DNA from: Polaribacter sejongensis
Lineage (GTDB): Bacteria > Bacteroidota > Bacteroidia > Flavobacteriales > Flavobacteriaceae
Direction: 5' to 3'
DNA: 64,000 bases
Assembly: GCF_038024065.1 (NCBI RefSeq)
Contig: NZ_CP150667.1
Span: 2,425,501 to 2,489,500 of the forward strand
Below are positions 27,135-37,300 of the stretch, in pieces. The translations under genes were made by a program, and so were the position numbers. The notes under the pieces were generated by a model, which saw only the letters and a program-made list of their open reading frames with translations, searched no databases and was not told the origin of the DNA. The stretch's first letter is position 1; each line of letters opens with the position of its first letter.

Positions 27135-29996
27135 ATGTCAGATCAAAAAAGAGTTTTTTTAGTGGATGCTTTTGCATTAATTTTTAGAGGATATTATGCT
27201 TTTATAAAAAACCCAAGAATTAACAGCAAAGGTTTAGACACGTCTGCAATTATGGGGTTTATGAACTCGCTTTTAGACGTAATAAAACGTGAAAGACCAG
27301 ATCATTTAGCGGTTTGTTTTGATAAAGGCGGAAGTGTAGACAGAGTAGAAATGTTTGAAGCTTATAAAGCCAACCGAGATGAAACTCCGGAAGCTATAAA
27401 GTTAGCGGTTCCTTACATTCAAGAAATCTTAAAAGCCATGCACATTCCTATTATGGTAAAAGAAGGTTTTGAGGCAGATGATGTTATTGGAACACTTTCT
27501 AAACAAGCAGAAAAAGAGGGTTACAAAACCTATATGGTAACGCCAGATAAGGATTTTGCACAATTAGTTTCTGAAAATATTTTTATGTACAAACCTCGTT
27601 TTGGCGGTGGTTACGATATATGGGGCGTTGATGAAGTGAAAGAAAAATTTGGAGTTGAAAATCCGGAGCAAGTCATCGATTTCTTAGGAATGATGGGAGA
27701 TTCTGCGGATAATATCCCAGGTTTACCTGGAGTTGGAGAAAAAACAGCTAAGAAATTTTTAGCTGCTTACGGTTCTATGGAAAATCTTTTAGCAAATACA
27801 CACGAGCTAAAAGGAAAAATGAAAGAGAAAATAGAAGCAAACGGAGAATTAGGTTTACTTTCTAAACAATTGGCAACAATTATGCTGGATGTTCCTGTAA
27901 CTTTTGACGCCAAAGATTTTGAATTAGATCAGCCAGATAAAGAAAAAGTAACAGAACTTTTTAACGAACTAGAATTCAGAAATTTATTAACCAATTTCTT
28001 AAGAACTTTTGCTATTGAAAATGCTGAAAAAGCAAATTCTGCCGAAAATTCTATAGATGTTCCTTCGAATGCAGTTGAGAAGTCATCAACTAAAAAAGCA
28101 ACTCCAGTTCCTGAAGGTCAGTTTGATTTATTTGCGGCACCAGGAAGCGGAAGCGTTTCTGAAGAAGAAATTGCATCTGGTTTTAAATCGATAAAAGATA
28201 CGAATCATTTTTATCAACATATAGATTCGCCTTTTGCTAGAAAATTATTACTGAATAAGTTAATGGAGCAAACTTCGGTTTGTTTTGATACAGAAACTAC
28301 AGGTTTGAGAGCTCTGGAAGTAGAATTAATCGGAATTGCTTTTTCTTACGAAGTTGGTAAAGGATATTATGTTTCTTTTCCGGAAGATCAAGAAGAAACC
28401 AAAGCAATTTTAGAAGAATTTCGTCCGTTTTTCACATCCGAAGGAATTGAAAAAATTGGGCATAATTTAAAGTATGATATTAAAGTATTATCGAATTATG
28501 AAATGCCTGTAAAAGGGAAATTATTTGATACCATGATTGCGCATTATTTAATCAATCCAGATATGCGTCATAATATGGATATGTTGGCAGAAACGTATTT
28601 GAATTATCAGCCCGTTTCTATTGTAGATTTAATTGGTAAAAAAGGGAAAAATCAACTTTCTATGCGTGTTGTTCCGGTTGCAGATCAGACTGAATATGCA
28701 GTGGAAGATGCAGACATTACGTTTCAATTGAAACAACTTTTTACTGGTGAATTAGAAAGTGGAAATGTTTCTACTCTTTTTAATGATATTGAATTGCCTT
28801 TAGTTTCGGTTTTAACCGCCATGGAAATTGAAGGAATTAACATTAATATCGATTTCTTAAAAGAATTATCTGTTGCCTTAACGGATGACATCAACAGACT
28901 TGAAAAAAATATTTACGAGCAAGCAGGCGAAGAATTTAATATTGCTTCACCAAAACAATTAGGAATTGTGTTGTTCGAGAAAATGGAGTTGGTTAAAAAG
29001 CCTAAAAAGACAAAAACGGGTCAGTATAAAACCGGTGAAGATATTTTATCCTTCTTAGCAAAAGATCATAAAATTATAAGAGATATTCAAGAATATCGTC
29101 AGTATAAAAAATTACAAAGCACGTATGTAGATGCCTTACCAAATGAAGTGAATCCTAAAACAGGAAGAATTCATACGGAATACATGCAAGCGGTTGCTGC
29201 AACGGGAAGATTGAGTTCTAACAATCCGAATTTACAAAACATTCCTATTAGAACTGAAAGAGGAAAAGAAGTTCGAAAATCGTTTATTCCTAGGGATGAA
29301 AATTACGTGTTGTTAGCAGCAGATTATTCTCAAATAGAATTAAGAATTATTGCGGCTTTAAGTGAAGAAGAAAACATGATGGAAGCTTTTAAAAACGGGG
29401 AAGACATTCATGCTTCTACCGCTGCAAAAGTTTTTAACGTTCCGTTGGATGAAGTTACAAGAGAACAAAGAAGTAACGCCAAAACAGTCAATTTCGGAAT
29501 TGTATATGGAGTTTCGGCATTCGGATTAAGTAATCAAACTGATTTATCTAGAAGTGAAGCAAAAGAATTAATTGATACGTATTATGAAACCTATCCGAAG
29601 TTAAAAGCATACATGGCTGCACAAGTAGATTTTGCTAGAGAACATGGCTATGTAGAAACTATTTTAAATAGACGTCGATATTTAAAAGACATCAATTCTA
29701 GAAATGCCATGGTTAGATCTGGTGCAGAAAGAAATGCTGTAAATGCTCCTATTCAGGGTTCTGCCGCAGACATTATAAAACTAGCGATGATTAACATACA
29801 TAATCGTTTTGAAAAAGAAGGTTTTAAATCTAAAATGTTATTACAAGTGCATGATGAATTGGTTTTTGATGCGCATAAAGACGAGTTAGAAATTATTAGA
29901 CCAATTATTAAACACGAAATGGAAAATGCTTTTAAAATGAGTGTTCCTTTAGATGTTGAAATAGGAATTGGAGAAAACTGGTTACAGGCACATTAA
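27135..29996 (+). CDS. polA: DNA polymerase I
   Basis: This 953-residue protein has all three activities in order. The 5'-nuclease comes first (YAFIKNPRINSKGLDTSAIMGF, FEADDVIGTL, GDSADNIPGLPGVGEKTA). The 3'-5' exonuclease starts near residue 385 with CFDTETTGL, so the proofreading carboxylates are intact. The polymerase carries motifs A (AADYSQIELRI), B (RSNAKTVNFGIVYG) and C (LQVHDELVFD). It serves Okazaki-fragment processing and repair. An amidase lipoprotein gene starts 10 nt downstream and is probably transcribed with it. Confidence 0.98.
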   Translation: MSDQKRVFLVDAFALIFRGYYAFIKNPRINSKGLDTSAIMGFMNSLLDVIKRERPDHLAVCFDKGGSVDRVEMFEAYKANRDETPEAIKLAVPYIQEILKAMHIPIMVKEGFEADDVIGTLSKQAEKEGYKTYMVTPDKDFAQLVSENIFMYKPRFGGGYDIWGVDEVKEKFGVENPEQVIDFLGMMGDSADNIPGLPGVGEKTAKKFLAAYGSMENLLANTHELKGKMKEKIEANGELGLLSKQLATIMLDVPVTFDAKDFELDQPDKEKVTELFNELEFRNLLTNFLRTFAIENAEKANSAENSIDVPSNAVEKSSTKKATPVPEGQFDLFAAPGSGSVSEEEIASGFKSIKDTNHFYQHIDSPFARKLLLNKLMEQTSVCFDTETTGLRALEVELIGIAFSYEVGKGYYVSFPEDQEETKAILEEFRPFFTSEGIEKIGHNLKYDIKVLSNYEMPVKGKLFDTMIAHYLINPDMRHNMDMLAETYLNYQPVSIVDLIGKKGKNQLSMRVVPVADQTEYAVEDADITFQLKQLFTGELESGNVSTLFNDIELPLVSVLTAMEIEGININIDFLKELSVALTDDINRLEKNIYEQAGEEFNIASPKQLGIVLFEKMELVKKPKKTKTGQYKTGEDILSFLAKDHKIIRDIQEYRQYKKLQSTYVDALPNEVNPKTGRIHTEYMQAVAATGRLSSNNPNLQNIPIRTERGKEVRKSFIPRDENYVLLAADYSQIELRIIAALSEEENMMEAFKNGEDIHASTAAKVFNVPLDEVTREQRSNAKTVNFGIVYGVSAFGLSNQTDLSRSEAKELIDTYYETYPKLKAYMAAQVDFAREHGYVETILNRRRYLKDINSRNAMVRSGAERNAVNAPIQGSAADIIKLAMINIHNRFEKEGFKSKMLLQVHDELVFDAHKDELEIIRPIIKHEMENAFKMSVPLDVEIGIGENWLQAH

Positions 29997-30006
29997 AAAT
30001 TAAACG

Positions 30007-30813
30007 ATGAAATATTTAAGACTTTTAATCATCATTACCCTATTTGCTTCGTGTTCTAAAAACATCTATCAAGTATCTAAAAATACGTATCACAAAAAGG
30101 CAAAACAACTCGGAAAATCTCTCGTTAAAATTGCCCCAGACACCATAGGAAACAGAACGACTAAAGTTATAGAATCTCAGAATTTTAATTTGAGAAAACC
30201 TAATATTGTTGTCATACATCACACGGCTCAAGATAGCTGTATGCAAACCTATAAAACCTTTGCTTTAGAGCGTACACAAGTAAGCTCTCACTACGTAATT
30301 TGCGATGATGGAACCATTACACAAATGCTACACGACCTGGTTAGAGGTTGGCATGCTGGTAATGGAAGTTGGGGTAAAAACACCGACATAAACAGTTCTT
30401 CTATTGGTATTGAATTAGATAATAACGGTACAGAACCTTTTTCTTATGCTCAAATTAATAGCTTGACTTCCTTACTAGAAAAACTGTCTACAAAGTATAA
30501 AATACCTGCGCAAAATATTATTGGTCATTCTGATATTGCTCCTGGAAGAAAAACAGATCCTAGTGCATTATTTCCTTGGAAATCATTAGCAGAAAGTGGT
30601 TTTGGAATTTGGTATGATGAAGAAGATTTAAAAACGGTAACACTTCCGGTAGATTTTGATACTACTTTGGCATTAAAATATATTGGCTATAATACTAGCA
30701 ATATAAAAAATGCTATTTATTCTTTTAAACTTCATTTTAACTCAGATGAAGTATCTCATGAATTATCAGAAAAAGATAAAAAGATATTATTTTTAGTGAT
30801 GAAGGAAGTTTAA
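30007..30813 (+). CDS. N-acetylmuramoyl-L-alanine amidase (Amidase_2) lipoprotein
   Basis: This 268-residue protein has a lipoprotein signal peptide (LLIIITLFASC, Cys16), so it is probably anchored in the envelope. The Amidase_2 zinc site is visible as VIHHTAQDS, RGWHAGNGSWG and IIGHSDIAPGRKTDPS. It would cleave the amide bond between MurNAc and L-Ala in peptidoglycan, in an AmpD-like manner. A C-terminal tail of about 70 residues beyond the catalytic domain may bind wall. It follows polA by 10 nt. Confidence 0.88.
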   Translation: MKYLRLLIIITLFASCSKNIYQVSKNTYHKKAKQLGKSLVKIAPDTIGNRTTKVIESQNFNLRKPNIVVIHHTAQDSCMQTYKTFALERTQVSSHYVICDDGTITQMLHDLVRGWHAGNGSWGKNTDINSSSIGIELDNNGTEPFSYAQINSLTSLLEKLSTKYKIPAQNIIGHSDIAPGRKTDPSALFPWKSLAESGFGIWYDEEDLKTVTLPVDFDTTLALKYIGYNTSNIKNAIYSFKLHFNSDEVSHELSEKDKKILFLVMKEV

Positions 30814-30888
30814 ACTATTTTCATCAATTATTCTTTACACCTCACTTTCTACTAAAACTTGTAGAGAAACTTATTAAAACACCCTAAA

Positions 30889-31278
30889 ATGGAATTAGAT
30901 TATATTGAAAACATAGACGGACACGATCAGAATATTGTTCGTTTGTACAATTTTGACAAAGCAGAAGCAATTCTATTTAGAGACTTAATTGTAGATACCA
31001 TTATTGATAAAAAACAAAAGTTAGATTTAGCTACCTTAGATTTTATAACGCCACGTAATTGCAATTTAATCTTCGGGTTATTTAAAACTGATGAAGGAAT
31101 TTTAACCAAAGATAACGAAACTTTTTTCTGCATTTTAACCCTAGAAGGGTTTACAAATATGGCAAGACTTTTGGAGCCTTTTTGCAAAAAAGAGTCTAAA
31201 GGGTATGAGTATTTATATGAAATTGACAACCCTACAGATTTATTATTTTGTCCTACGGCTACTTTTGATGAGGAGTGA
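30889..31278 (+). CDS. Conserved small acidic protein of unknown function
   Basis: This 129-residue cytoplasmic acidic protein has no signal peptide or membrane segment. The sequence (YNFDKAEAILFRDLIVDTII, LDFITPRNCNLIFGLFKTDEG) suggests an alpha/beta domain, and a conserved-looking C-terminus reads LLFCPTATFDEE. I do not recognise its family. It lies 75 nt downstream of the amidase gene on the same strand. Confidence 0.65.
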   Translation: MELDYIENIDGHDQNIVRLYNFDKAEAILFRDLIVDTIIDKKQKLDLATLDFITPRNCNLIFGLFKTDEGILTKDNETFFCILTLEGFTNMARLLEPFCKKESKGYEYLYEIDNPTDLLFCPTATFDEE

Positions 31279-31511
31279 ATAATCTTATAAATATTTAACT
31301 CTAGTGAATCATTCTTTTGCCATCCAATATTCAAATAACCTATAATCAACTGAAAAAAAAACAAGTTGACACTATTCTTTTTTATACTTAAAGAGCTGTA
31401 AAACTGAAAAGATTTTTTAAAAAACCACCAAATATTTATCTGAAACAAAACAATCATAGATAGGAAGGTCAGATTATTGTCCAATTTACATATAATATAA
31501 AATTAATTTAG

Positions 31512-31739
31512 CTAATAAGATCAATTAAGGATACTAATCGTAAATTATTAATTGGAATTATTAAAGATATCACAAAACGTAAAAAAGCCAAAATAGAATT
31601 AGTTAAGTTTAGAAATGAGGTGGTTAATTCTAAAAACACTAAACTACAATGAATGAATAAACTATTTATTGGAAGAGAGTTAAGAATGAAGGAACTGAAA
31701 AAGGTAATTAAAGAATTGAAGTTAAAAAATGATGAATAA
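31512..31739 (+). pseudogene. Remnant of a PAS-type sensor kinase (C-terminal piece)
   Basis: In one frame the DNA reads LLIGIIKDITKRKKAKIELV, then FRNEVVNSKNTKLQ, a TGA (31650-31652), then MNKLFIGRELRMKELKKVIK and a TAA. GIIKDITxRKKAxIEL is the standard end of a PAS/PAC module, and KLFIGRELRMKELK is the linker often following it in Bacteroidota hybrid kinases. No start or upstream sensor domain is left. It lies just ahead of an intact PAS kinase, so it is a decayed relative. The rest of 31279-31781 shows no feature. Confidence 0.75.
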
Positions 31740-31781
31740 AATTAATAAAAACATAAAAAGAACCTTTTAACTTTGTTAAAT

Positions 31782-33926
31782 ATGAAACGTAGTGCTTTTT
31801 ATTCTTTTTTTAAAAAACCTATTGTATTGGGTTCTATAACTTTTATAGTACTACTTGTAGTTACGCAATATATAGCGTATCAAAAGTATTTATTAAATGA
31901 AAATGAGCAAAAAAAAGAAGTAAATAATAGAGTAGATTTAATTAAAGAAAAACTACAAACCTTAGTAATGTATAGCTACTCTGCAACAAAAACACTAGAG
32001 TACATTGTTGAAAGAAATGGAGTGCCAAACGATTTTGATAACATAGCTATAGAGTTATTAGATAGAAACAAATATTTTAACGTTGTAGAACTTGTTGATA
32101 GTAATGGTGCTATTACACATGTTTATCCGTTAAAAGATAATGAAGTAATTGGTTATAATATTATAAAAAGCATTGAAACTAGTAGTGGTGCGCTAGCTAC
32201 TATAAAAAAGAAAGATTTTTTTATTGCTGGTCCAATTCGTTTAAAACAAGGTGGTGTCGGTATGGTTAGCAGACAGCCTATTTTTATTGAGAACAAATTC
32301 TTAGGGTTTTCTGCCGTAGTTACTACCTTATCTGCTTTTTTTAATGATTTAAATATAGATACCGTTCTTGATAATAGTTATACTTATCAATTATCAAAAG
32401 TAAATAACGTAACAGGTGAAGAAAATTATTTTTTAGATGAAGATGTAACGTTGTTTAAAGAATATGCTGTTCCCATAGAAATATCATCTGGTGAATGGAA
32501 ACTATATGTAATACCAACAACAAAAACATTTGATATAGCAATAGGTTTTGCTATATTTGGTTTAATTATTACCTTTTTAGGCGGCTGGAGCGTTTGGTAT
32601 TTCACAGGGCAATCTATACGTCTAAACGAACTAATTAAAGAGAAATTACTAGAACAAGAAGCACAATTAAAATTAGTTCATGAAACCTCTAGCGCACAAA
32701 TAGAAAAAAGTGAATTGTTGTATCGTAGTCTTACTTCTAACGCGCCAGTTGCTATTTTTAATACAGATAAGCTTGGTGCTTTTACGTATGTAAATGAAGA
32801 ATGGACAAAGTATTCTGGAATAAATCTTGCCGAAGCTTGTGGTTTTGGTTGGCAAAAGGCAATTTATCCCGATGATAGAGACAGAGTAACTAAAGAATGG
32901 CAAGAAACCATTGTAAAAGATACCGAGTTTAAATCAGAACTTAGATTTCAAGATAAAAAAGGTAAAATTACTTGGCTTCAAGCAAAAGCTGTTAAACTTG
33001 TAGATGCAAATAATAACATGTATGGCTATATAGGTATTGCATCAGGCATTACAGAAAGAATTAATTACGAAAAAAAATTACTAGTTTATAAATACGATTT
33101 AGAAAAACAAGTGGACTTAAGAACCAAAGAGCTTCATGATAGTAAAGAAGCCTTGCTAAACCTTCTAGAGGATATAAATTTTCAATCGACTCAACTAGAG
33201 AAAGAAAAAGTAAAAGCGCAGTCGGCAGATTTAATGAAGTCTGCCTTTTTAGCAACCATGTCGCATGAATTAAGAACACCAATGAATTCGATAATTGGTT
33301 TTACAGGAATATTATTAAAAGAATATCCAGGACCACTAAACCAAGATCAAAAAAAACAACTGTCTATGGTTAAAAACAGTAGTAAACACCTATTAAGCTT
33401 AATTAATGATGTATTGGATATTTCTAAAATAGAAGCTGGAAAATTAAAAGTATCTTATTATCCTTTTAATTATTTAAAGACCTTAGAAAAAACAATAAAT
33501 TTCTTGTTACCACAGGCATCTAAAAAAGGACTTACCATAAATTCAGAAATTTCTGAAATAGATATAACTATAAATAGTGATGAACGAAGAGTAGAGCAGG
33601 TATTACTTAATTTACTATCTAATGCTATAAAATTTTCATATAACGGCACAATACTAATTAAGGTAGATGTGGTAGATAATTTAATTATTACTCAGGTAAT
33701 TGATCAAGGTATTGGTATGGATAAAAAAGATCTTAATAAATTATTTATGCCATTTATACAACTAGAGGGAGGTTTAAGTAGAAGTCATGAAGGCATAGGT
33801 CTAGGTTTGGCAATTTGCAAAAGTTTAGTCGAGAAATTAGGCGGAACAATAAAAGTGCAAAGTGAAATAGATAAAGGAAGTAACTTTACATTTACACTAC
33901 CTTCAAATAGTGATGAAAACAAATAA
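31782..33926 (+). CDS. Membrane hybrid-less histidine kinase with CHASE-like sensor and PAS domain
   Basis: I start at the ATG at 31782 (714 residues); the open frame begins at a TTG nine bases earlier. Transmembrane helix 1 is near residues 12-33, followed by a periplasmic CHASE-like domain (IELLDRNKYFNVVELVDSNG, GPIRLKQGG) and helix 2 near 247-270. A PAS/PAC module spans about 310-430 (APVAIFNTDKLGAFTYVNEEW ... YIGIASGITER), followed by a coiled coil. HisKA has the phospho-His in FLATMSHELRTPMNSIIGF near 495, and HATPase_c shows NLLSNAIKF, DQGIGMDKKD and GIGLGLAI. No receiver domain is attached; the response regulator gene that follows is broken, and the next intact one is at 34394. Confidence 0.9.
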   Translation: MKRSAFYSFFKKPIVLGSITFIVLLVVTQYIAYQKYLLNENEQKKEVNNRVDLIKEKLQTLVMYSYSATKTLEYIVERNGVPNDFDNIAIELLDRNKYFNVVELVDSNGAITHVYPLKDNEVIGYNIIKSIETSSGALATIKKKDFFIAGPIRLKQGGVGMVSRQPIFIENKFLGFSAVVTTLSAFFNDLNIDTVLDNSYTYQLSKVNNVTGEENYFLDEDVTLFKEYAVPIEISSGEWKLYVIPTTKTFDIAIGFAIFGLIITFLGGWSVWYFTGQSIRLNELIKEKLLEQEAQLKLVHETSSAQIEKSELLYRSLTSNAPVAIFNTDKLGAFTYVNEEWTKYSGINLAEACGFGWQKAIYPDDRDRVTKEWQETIVKDTEFKSELRFQDKKGKITWLQAKAVKLVDANNNMYGYIGIASGITERINYEKKLLVYKYDLEKQVDLRTKELHDSKEALLNLLEDINFQSTQLEKEKVKAQSADLMKSAFLATMSHELRTPMNSIIGFTGILLKEYPGPLNQDQKKQLSMVKNSSKHLLSLINDVLDISKIEAGKLKVSYYPFNYLKTLEKTINFLLPQASKKGLTINSEISEIDITINSDERRVEQVLLNLLSNAIKFSYNGTILIKVDVVDNLIITQVIDQGIGMDKKDLNKLFMPFIQLEGGLSRSHEGIGLGLAICKSLVEKLGGTIKVQSEIDKGSNFTFTLPSNSDENK

Positions 33927-34019
33927 CCTCTTAAAAACCTAAAAATTTAATAATTTATTTAATTTTAGTATATTTATAATTGAAGCATTTGGTAATAAGA
34001 ACTCTATGTAGATTATTTT

Positions 34020-34390
34020 ATGAAACAAACTATTTTAATAATTGAAGATAACGAGCAGAACATGTATATGTTATCTTTTTTGCTTAATCAAAATAATTAT
34101 ACCATAATTAAAGCATATAATTGATTAGATGGCCTAAAGTTTGCAAATGAAAATAATCCTGAAATTATTTTAATAGACATTCAACTTCCAGATATGGATG
34201 GTTATGAAATATGTACTAAACTAAGACATAACGGCCTACCTACAAATACAACTATCATAGCAGTTACATCCTATGCTATGGGGGCGATAGAGAAAAAGCA
34301 ATAGAGGCAGGAGCGAATGGCTATTTAGAAAAACCCATAGATCCAGATACCTTTGTAAATCAAATGAAAAGCATTATTAAGACAAAATAA
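34020..34390 (+). pseudogene. Response regulator receiver protein, disrupted by a stop and a frameshift
   Basis: ATG at 34020 starts MKQTILIIEDNEQNMYMLSF, a single-domain receiver of about 122 residues with IILIDIQLPDMDGYE holding the phospho-Asp. A TGA at 34122-34124 replaces the expected glycine codon (one base change). One G appears missing in the G-run near 34280-34284, so the end (EKAIEAGANGYLEKPIDPD) is in another frame. Two independent lesions argue for real decay. It lies between the kinase and the sigma-54 activator, as a kinase partner normally would. Confidence 0.88.
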
Positions 34391-34393
34391 AAA

Positions 34394-37300
34394 ATGAATA
34401 AAAAGACTATTTTAATAGTAGATGATACTTTTGAAAACCTCTACTTACTTAGAGTAATCCTTAAAGAAGAAGGTTATAACGTACTTGAAGCAACTAATGG
34501 TAGTGAAGGATTAGAAAAACTACAAAAAAATAGTAATGTAGATCTTATTATTTCAGATATTTTAATGCCTATTATGGATGGGTACTTGTTTTGTCAAGCA
34601 TGCCAAAAAGAAAAGTTGTTTGAAAGTATTCCGTTTGTTTTTTATACCTCAACCTACACAGAACGTTCCGATGAAGAATTGGGCTTAAAATTAGGGGCTG
34701 CGCAATTTTTAAGAAAACCAATTGACCACGACGAATTACTTTTAACCGTAAACCATATTTTTAATAATAAAGAAGAGCATGAAGAGCGAGTAAAAAAAGA
34801 AAAGATTTCTGAAAATGAGGTTTTAAAACTCTATAGTGAGCGACTCATTAATAAGTTAGAGCAAAAAAGTTTAGATCTCGGTAATGAAGTTCTAGAACGA
34901 GAAAAGGCACAGAAATTATTAATACATAAAAATGAAATTTTAGATTTAATTTCTGTAAACACTCCTTTAAACGAAATATTTGATCAATTACTTTTAAATT
35001 TTCAATCTATATACCCAGATTATATTGGCTCTATTAGTTTGTTAGATGAAGATGGTAAACACCTTAATCTAGAGTCTGCACCTTCCCTACCGATATCTTA
35101 TAGTTTAGCTATAAAAAGGCTTTTAATTGGTAAAAGTGCTGGTTCTTGTGGCACTGCTGCATTTACTAAAAAACCCGTGATTGTTGCAGACATAAGTACA
35201 GATAAGTTGTGGTTAGATTATAAAGACCTTGCATTAAAACACCATTTAAAGTCTTGCTGGTCTATTCCAATATTCTCAAAAGACAAAAAAGTGTTAGGTA
35301 CTTTTGCTATATATAGTAAGCATATAAAGGCTCCGTCTCTAGAAGATATTCACGAACTTAATTTTACGGTAAATTTAGTATACATAGCCATTGAAAAATC
35401 TTTAATTGAAGCAGAAATAAAAAAGAAAGATGAGTCTTATATAGCATTAATAGATCAAGCTAGCGATGCTATCATTTCCTACTCTTTAGATGGAGAAATA
35501 CACCTCTTCAATAAAGCAACTTATATAAATTTAAGCTATACCAAAAGTGAGTTTTTAAAATTAAAAATTCAAGATCTAATTGTTGGAGACTTCATGCATA
35601 AAGCAAAGAATCACAATAAATTACTTTTAGGAGAAGCTGTAATTTTTGCTAGAAAACTTAAACGAAAAGACAGGTCCCTATTAGATGTAGAAGTGTCTGC
35701 AAAACTTCAAAAAGACGGTAAAATACTTGCCATTGCTCGTGATGTAACGAAACGTAAGGAAGCAGAAAGAAAGCTTAAAGAAAGTGAATACTATTTAAGG
35801 CAATCTCAAACAGTTGCCAATATTGGCTCGTATGTATTAGATTTAAATACTGGTATCTGGGAAGGTTCTGCAGTATTGAATAATATTTTTGGTTTCCCAG
35901 AGTCCTATGTAAAAACAATAGAAAGTTGGAGCCATCTTATTCATCCGGATGAGAAGGACGAGATGTTAAATTATTTTAAAAAAGGCATTGGAAGTAATGT
36001 AAGATTTAATAAAGAATATAGGCTGTTGAAGCCTAATACAAAAGAAGAAATATGGATACATGGTATAGGAGAGTGGATTTTTGATAAGGAAGGAAATGCC
36101 ATAAAGTTAATTGGTACCATGCAAGATATTACCGAACGCAGAAAAGCAGAAACAGACTTAAAACTTGCTAAAGAATTTAATGACAAGCTAGTTATGTCTA
36201 TGCAAGAAGGCTTACTAATTCTTGACATGTCTGGTAACATTATTAAAGTAAACGATTCTTTGTGTAAGCTTCTTGGCTACTCAAAAAAAGAACTTATTGG
36301 TTTAGAGTTTCCACATCCCTTTTCTAATTTAGAAAACTACGATAAAATTCAGGAATTAAAAGAAAAAGTAGCAAAAGAAGAAGCCCCTTTCTTTCAATTA
36401 GAATTAGTGAGGAAAAATGGCACACCATTTTTGGCCTCTTTTTTATCGGGTACTATTAAAAATGATAATGGAGATGTAATAGCTATTTTTACAACCATTA
36501 AAGATATCTCTGAAGAAGAAAAAGCAAAGAGAGTTTTAGAAGATAATGCCAAAAAATCATTAGAAAGAAAAAATGTTATTATTGAACTAGCTAGCCTAGT
36601 AGGTTCAGACTATAAAGACGCATTAAATAAAATTACTGCACTTTCTGCAAAAACATTAAATATAGAAAGAGGAAGTATTCATAAATTTAATAAACAAAAA
36701 ACTGCAATGATCTGCGAAAAATTATACACTCGAAAAAGTGATGATTTTGAAAGCGGACAAGTACTTAGTAAAATAGGAAACGAAAGATTTTTTGATACCT
36801 TAATAAAAAATACAATAGTTACCGCTTCCCATGCCTTAACACATGAACTTTCAGCAGGGTTTCTTAAAGATTATCTTATTCCATTAAATATAAAATCTAA
36901 ATTAAGTATTCCTATTCAAGGTATCGATGAAGTCTACGGAATTTTATGTTTCGAAGAAGTAGATAATACACATCTATGGACTACAGATGAAGAAGAATTT
37001 GCAACTTCTATTGCTAACTTAGTGTCTTTAATGATTCAGAGTGCAGAAAGAAAATTGGCAGAAAAATCATCTGTTTTAGCAAACAATCAACTTACAATAG
37101 CCAATAAGGAATTACATCGTTTACGTAACCAATTAGAACAAGAAAATGTATACCTAAGAAATGAGTTAGATCTAGTATTTAACTATGAAGAAATGATTTA
37201 TGGTAGTAATGAGTTTAGTAATGTTTTAACAGAAGTAGAAAAGGTAGCACCAACAAATGCTACAGTTTTGCTTTTAGGAGAATCTGGAACAGGAAAGGAA

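Noticed and set aside
30927..31484. 185-codon open frame on the minus strand
   Set aside because: It is mostly antisense to the small acidic protein gene at 30889-31278, and its low-complexity Phe/Ser/Lys composition has no family features.
34280..34284. Frameshift in the receiver gene as a sequencing error in a G-run
   Set aside because: An error is possible at this position, but the separate in-frame TGA at 34122 independently breaks the gene, so I call it a pseudogene.
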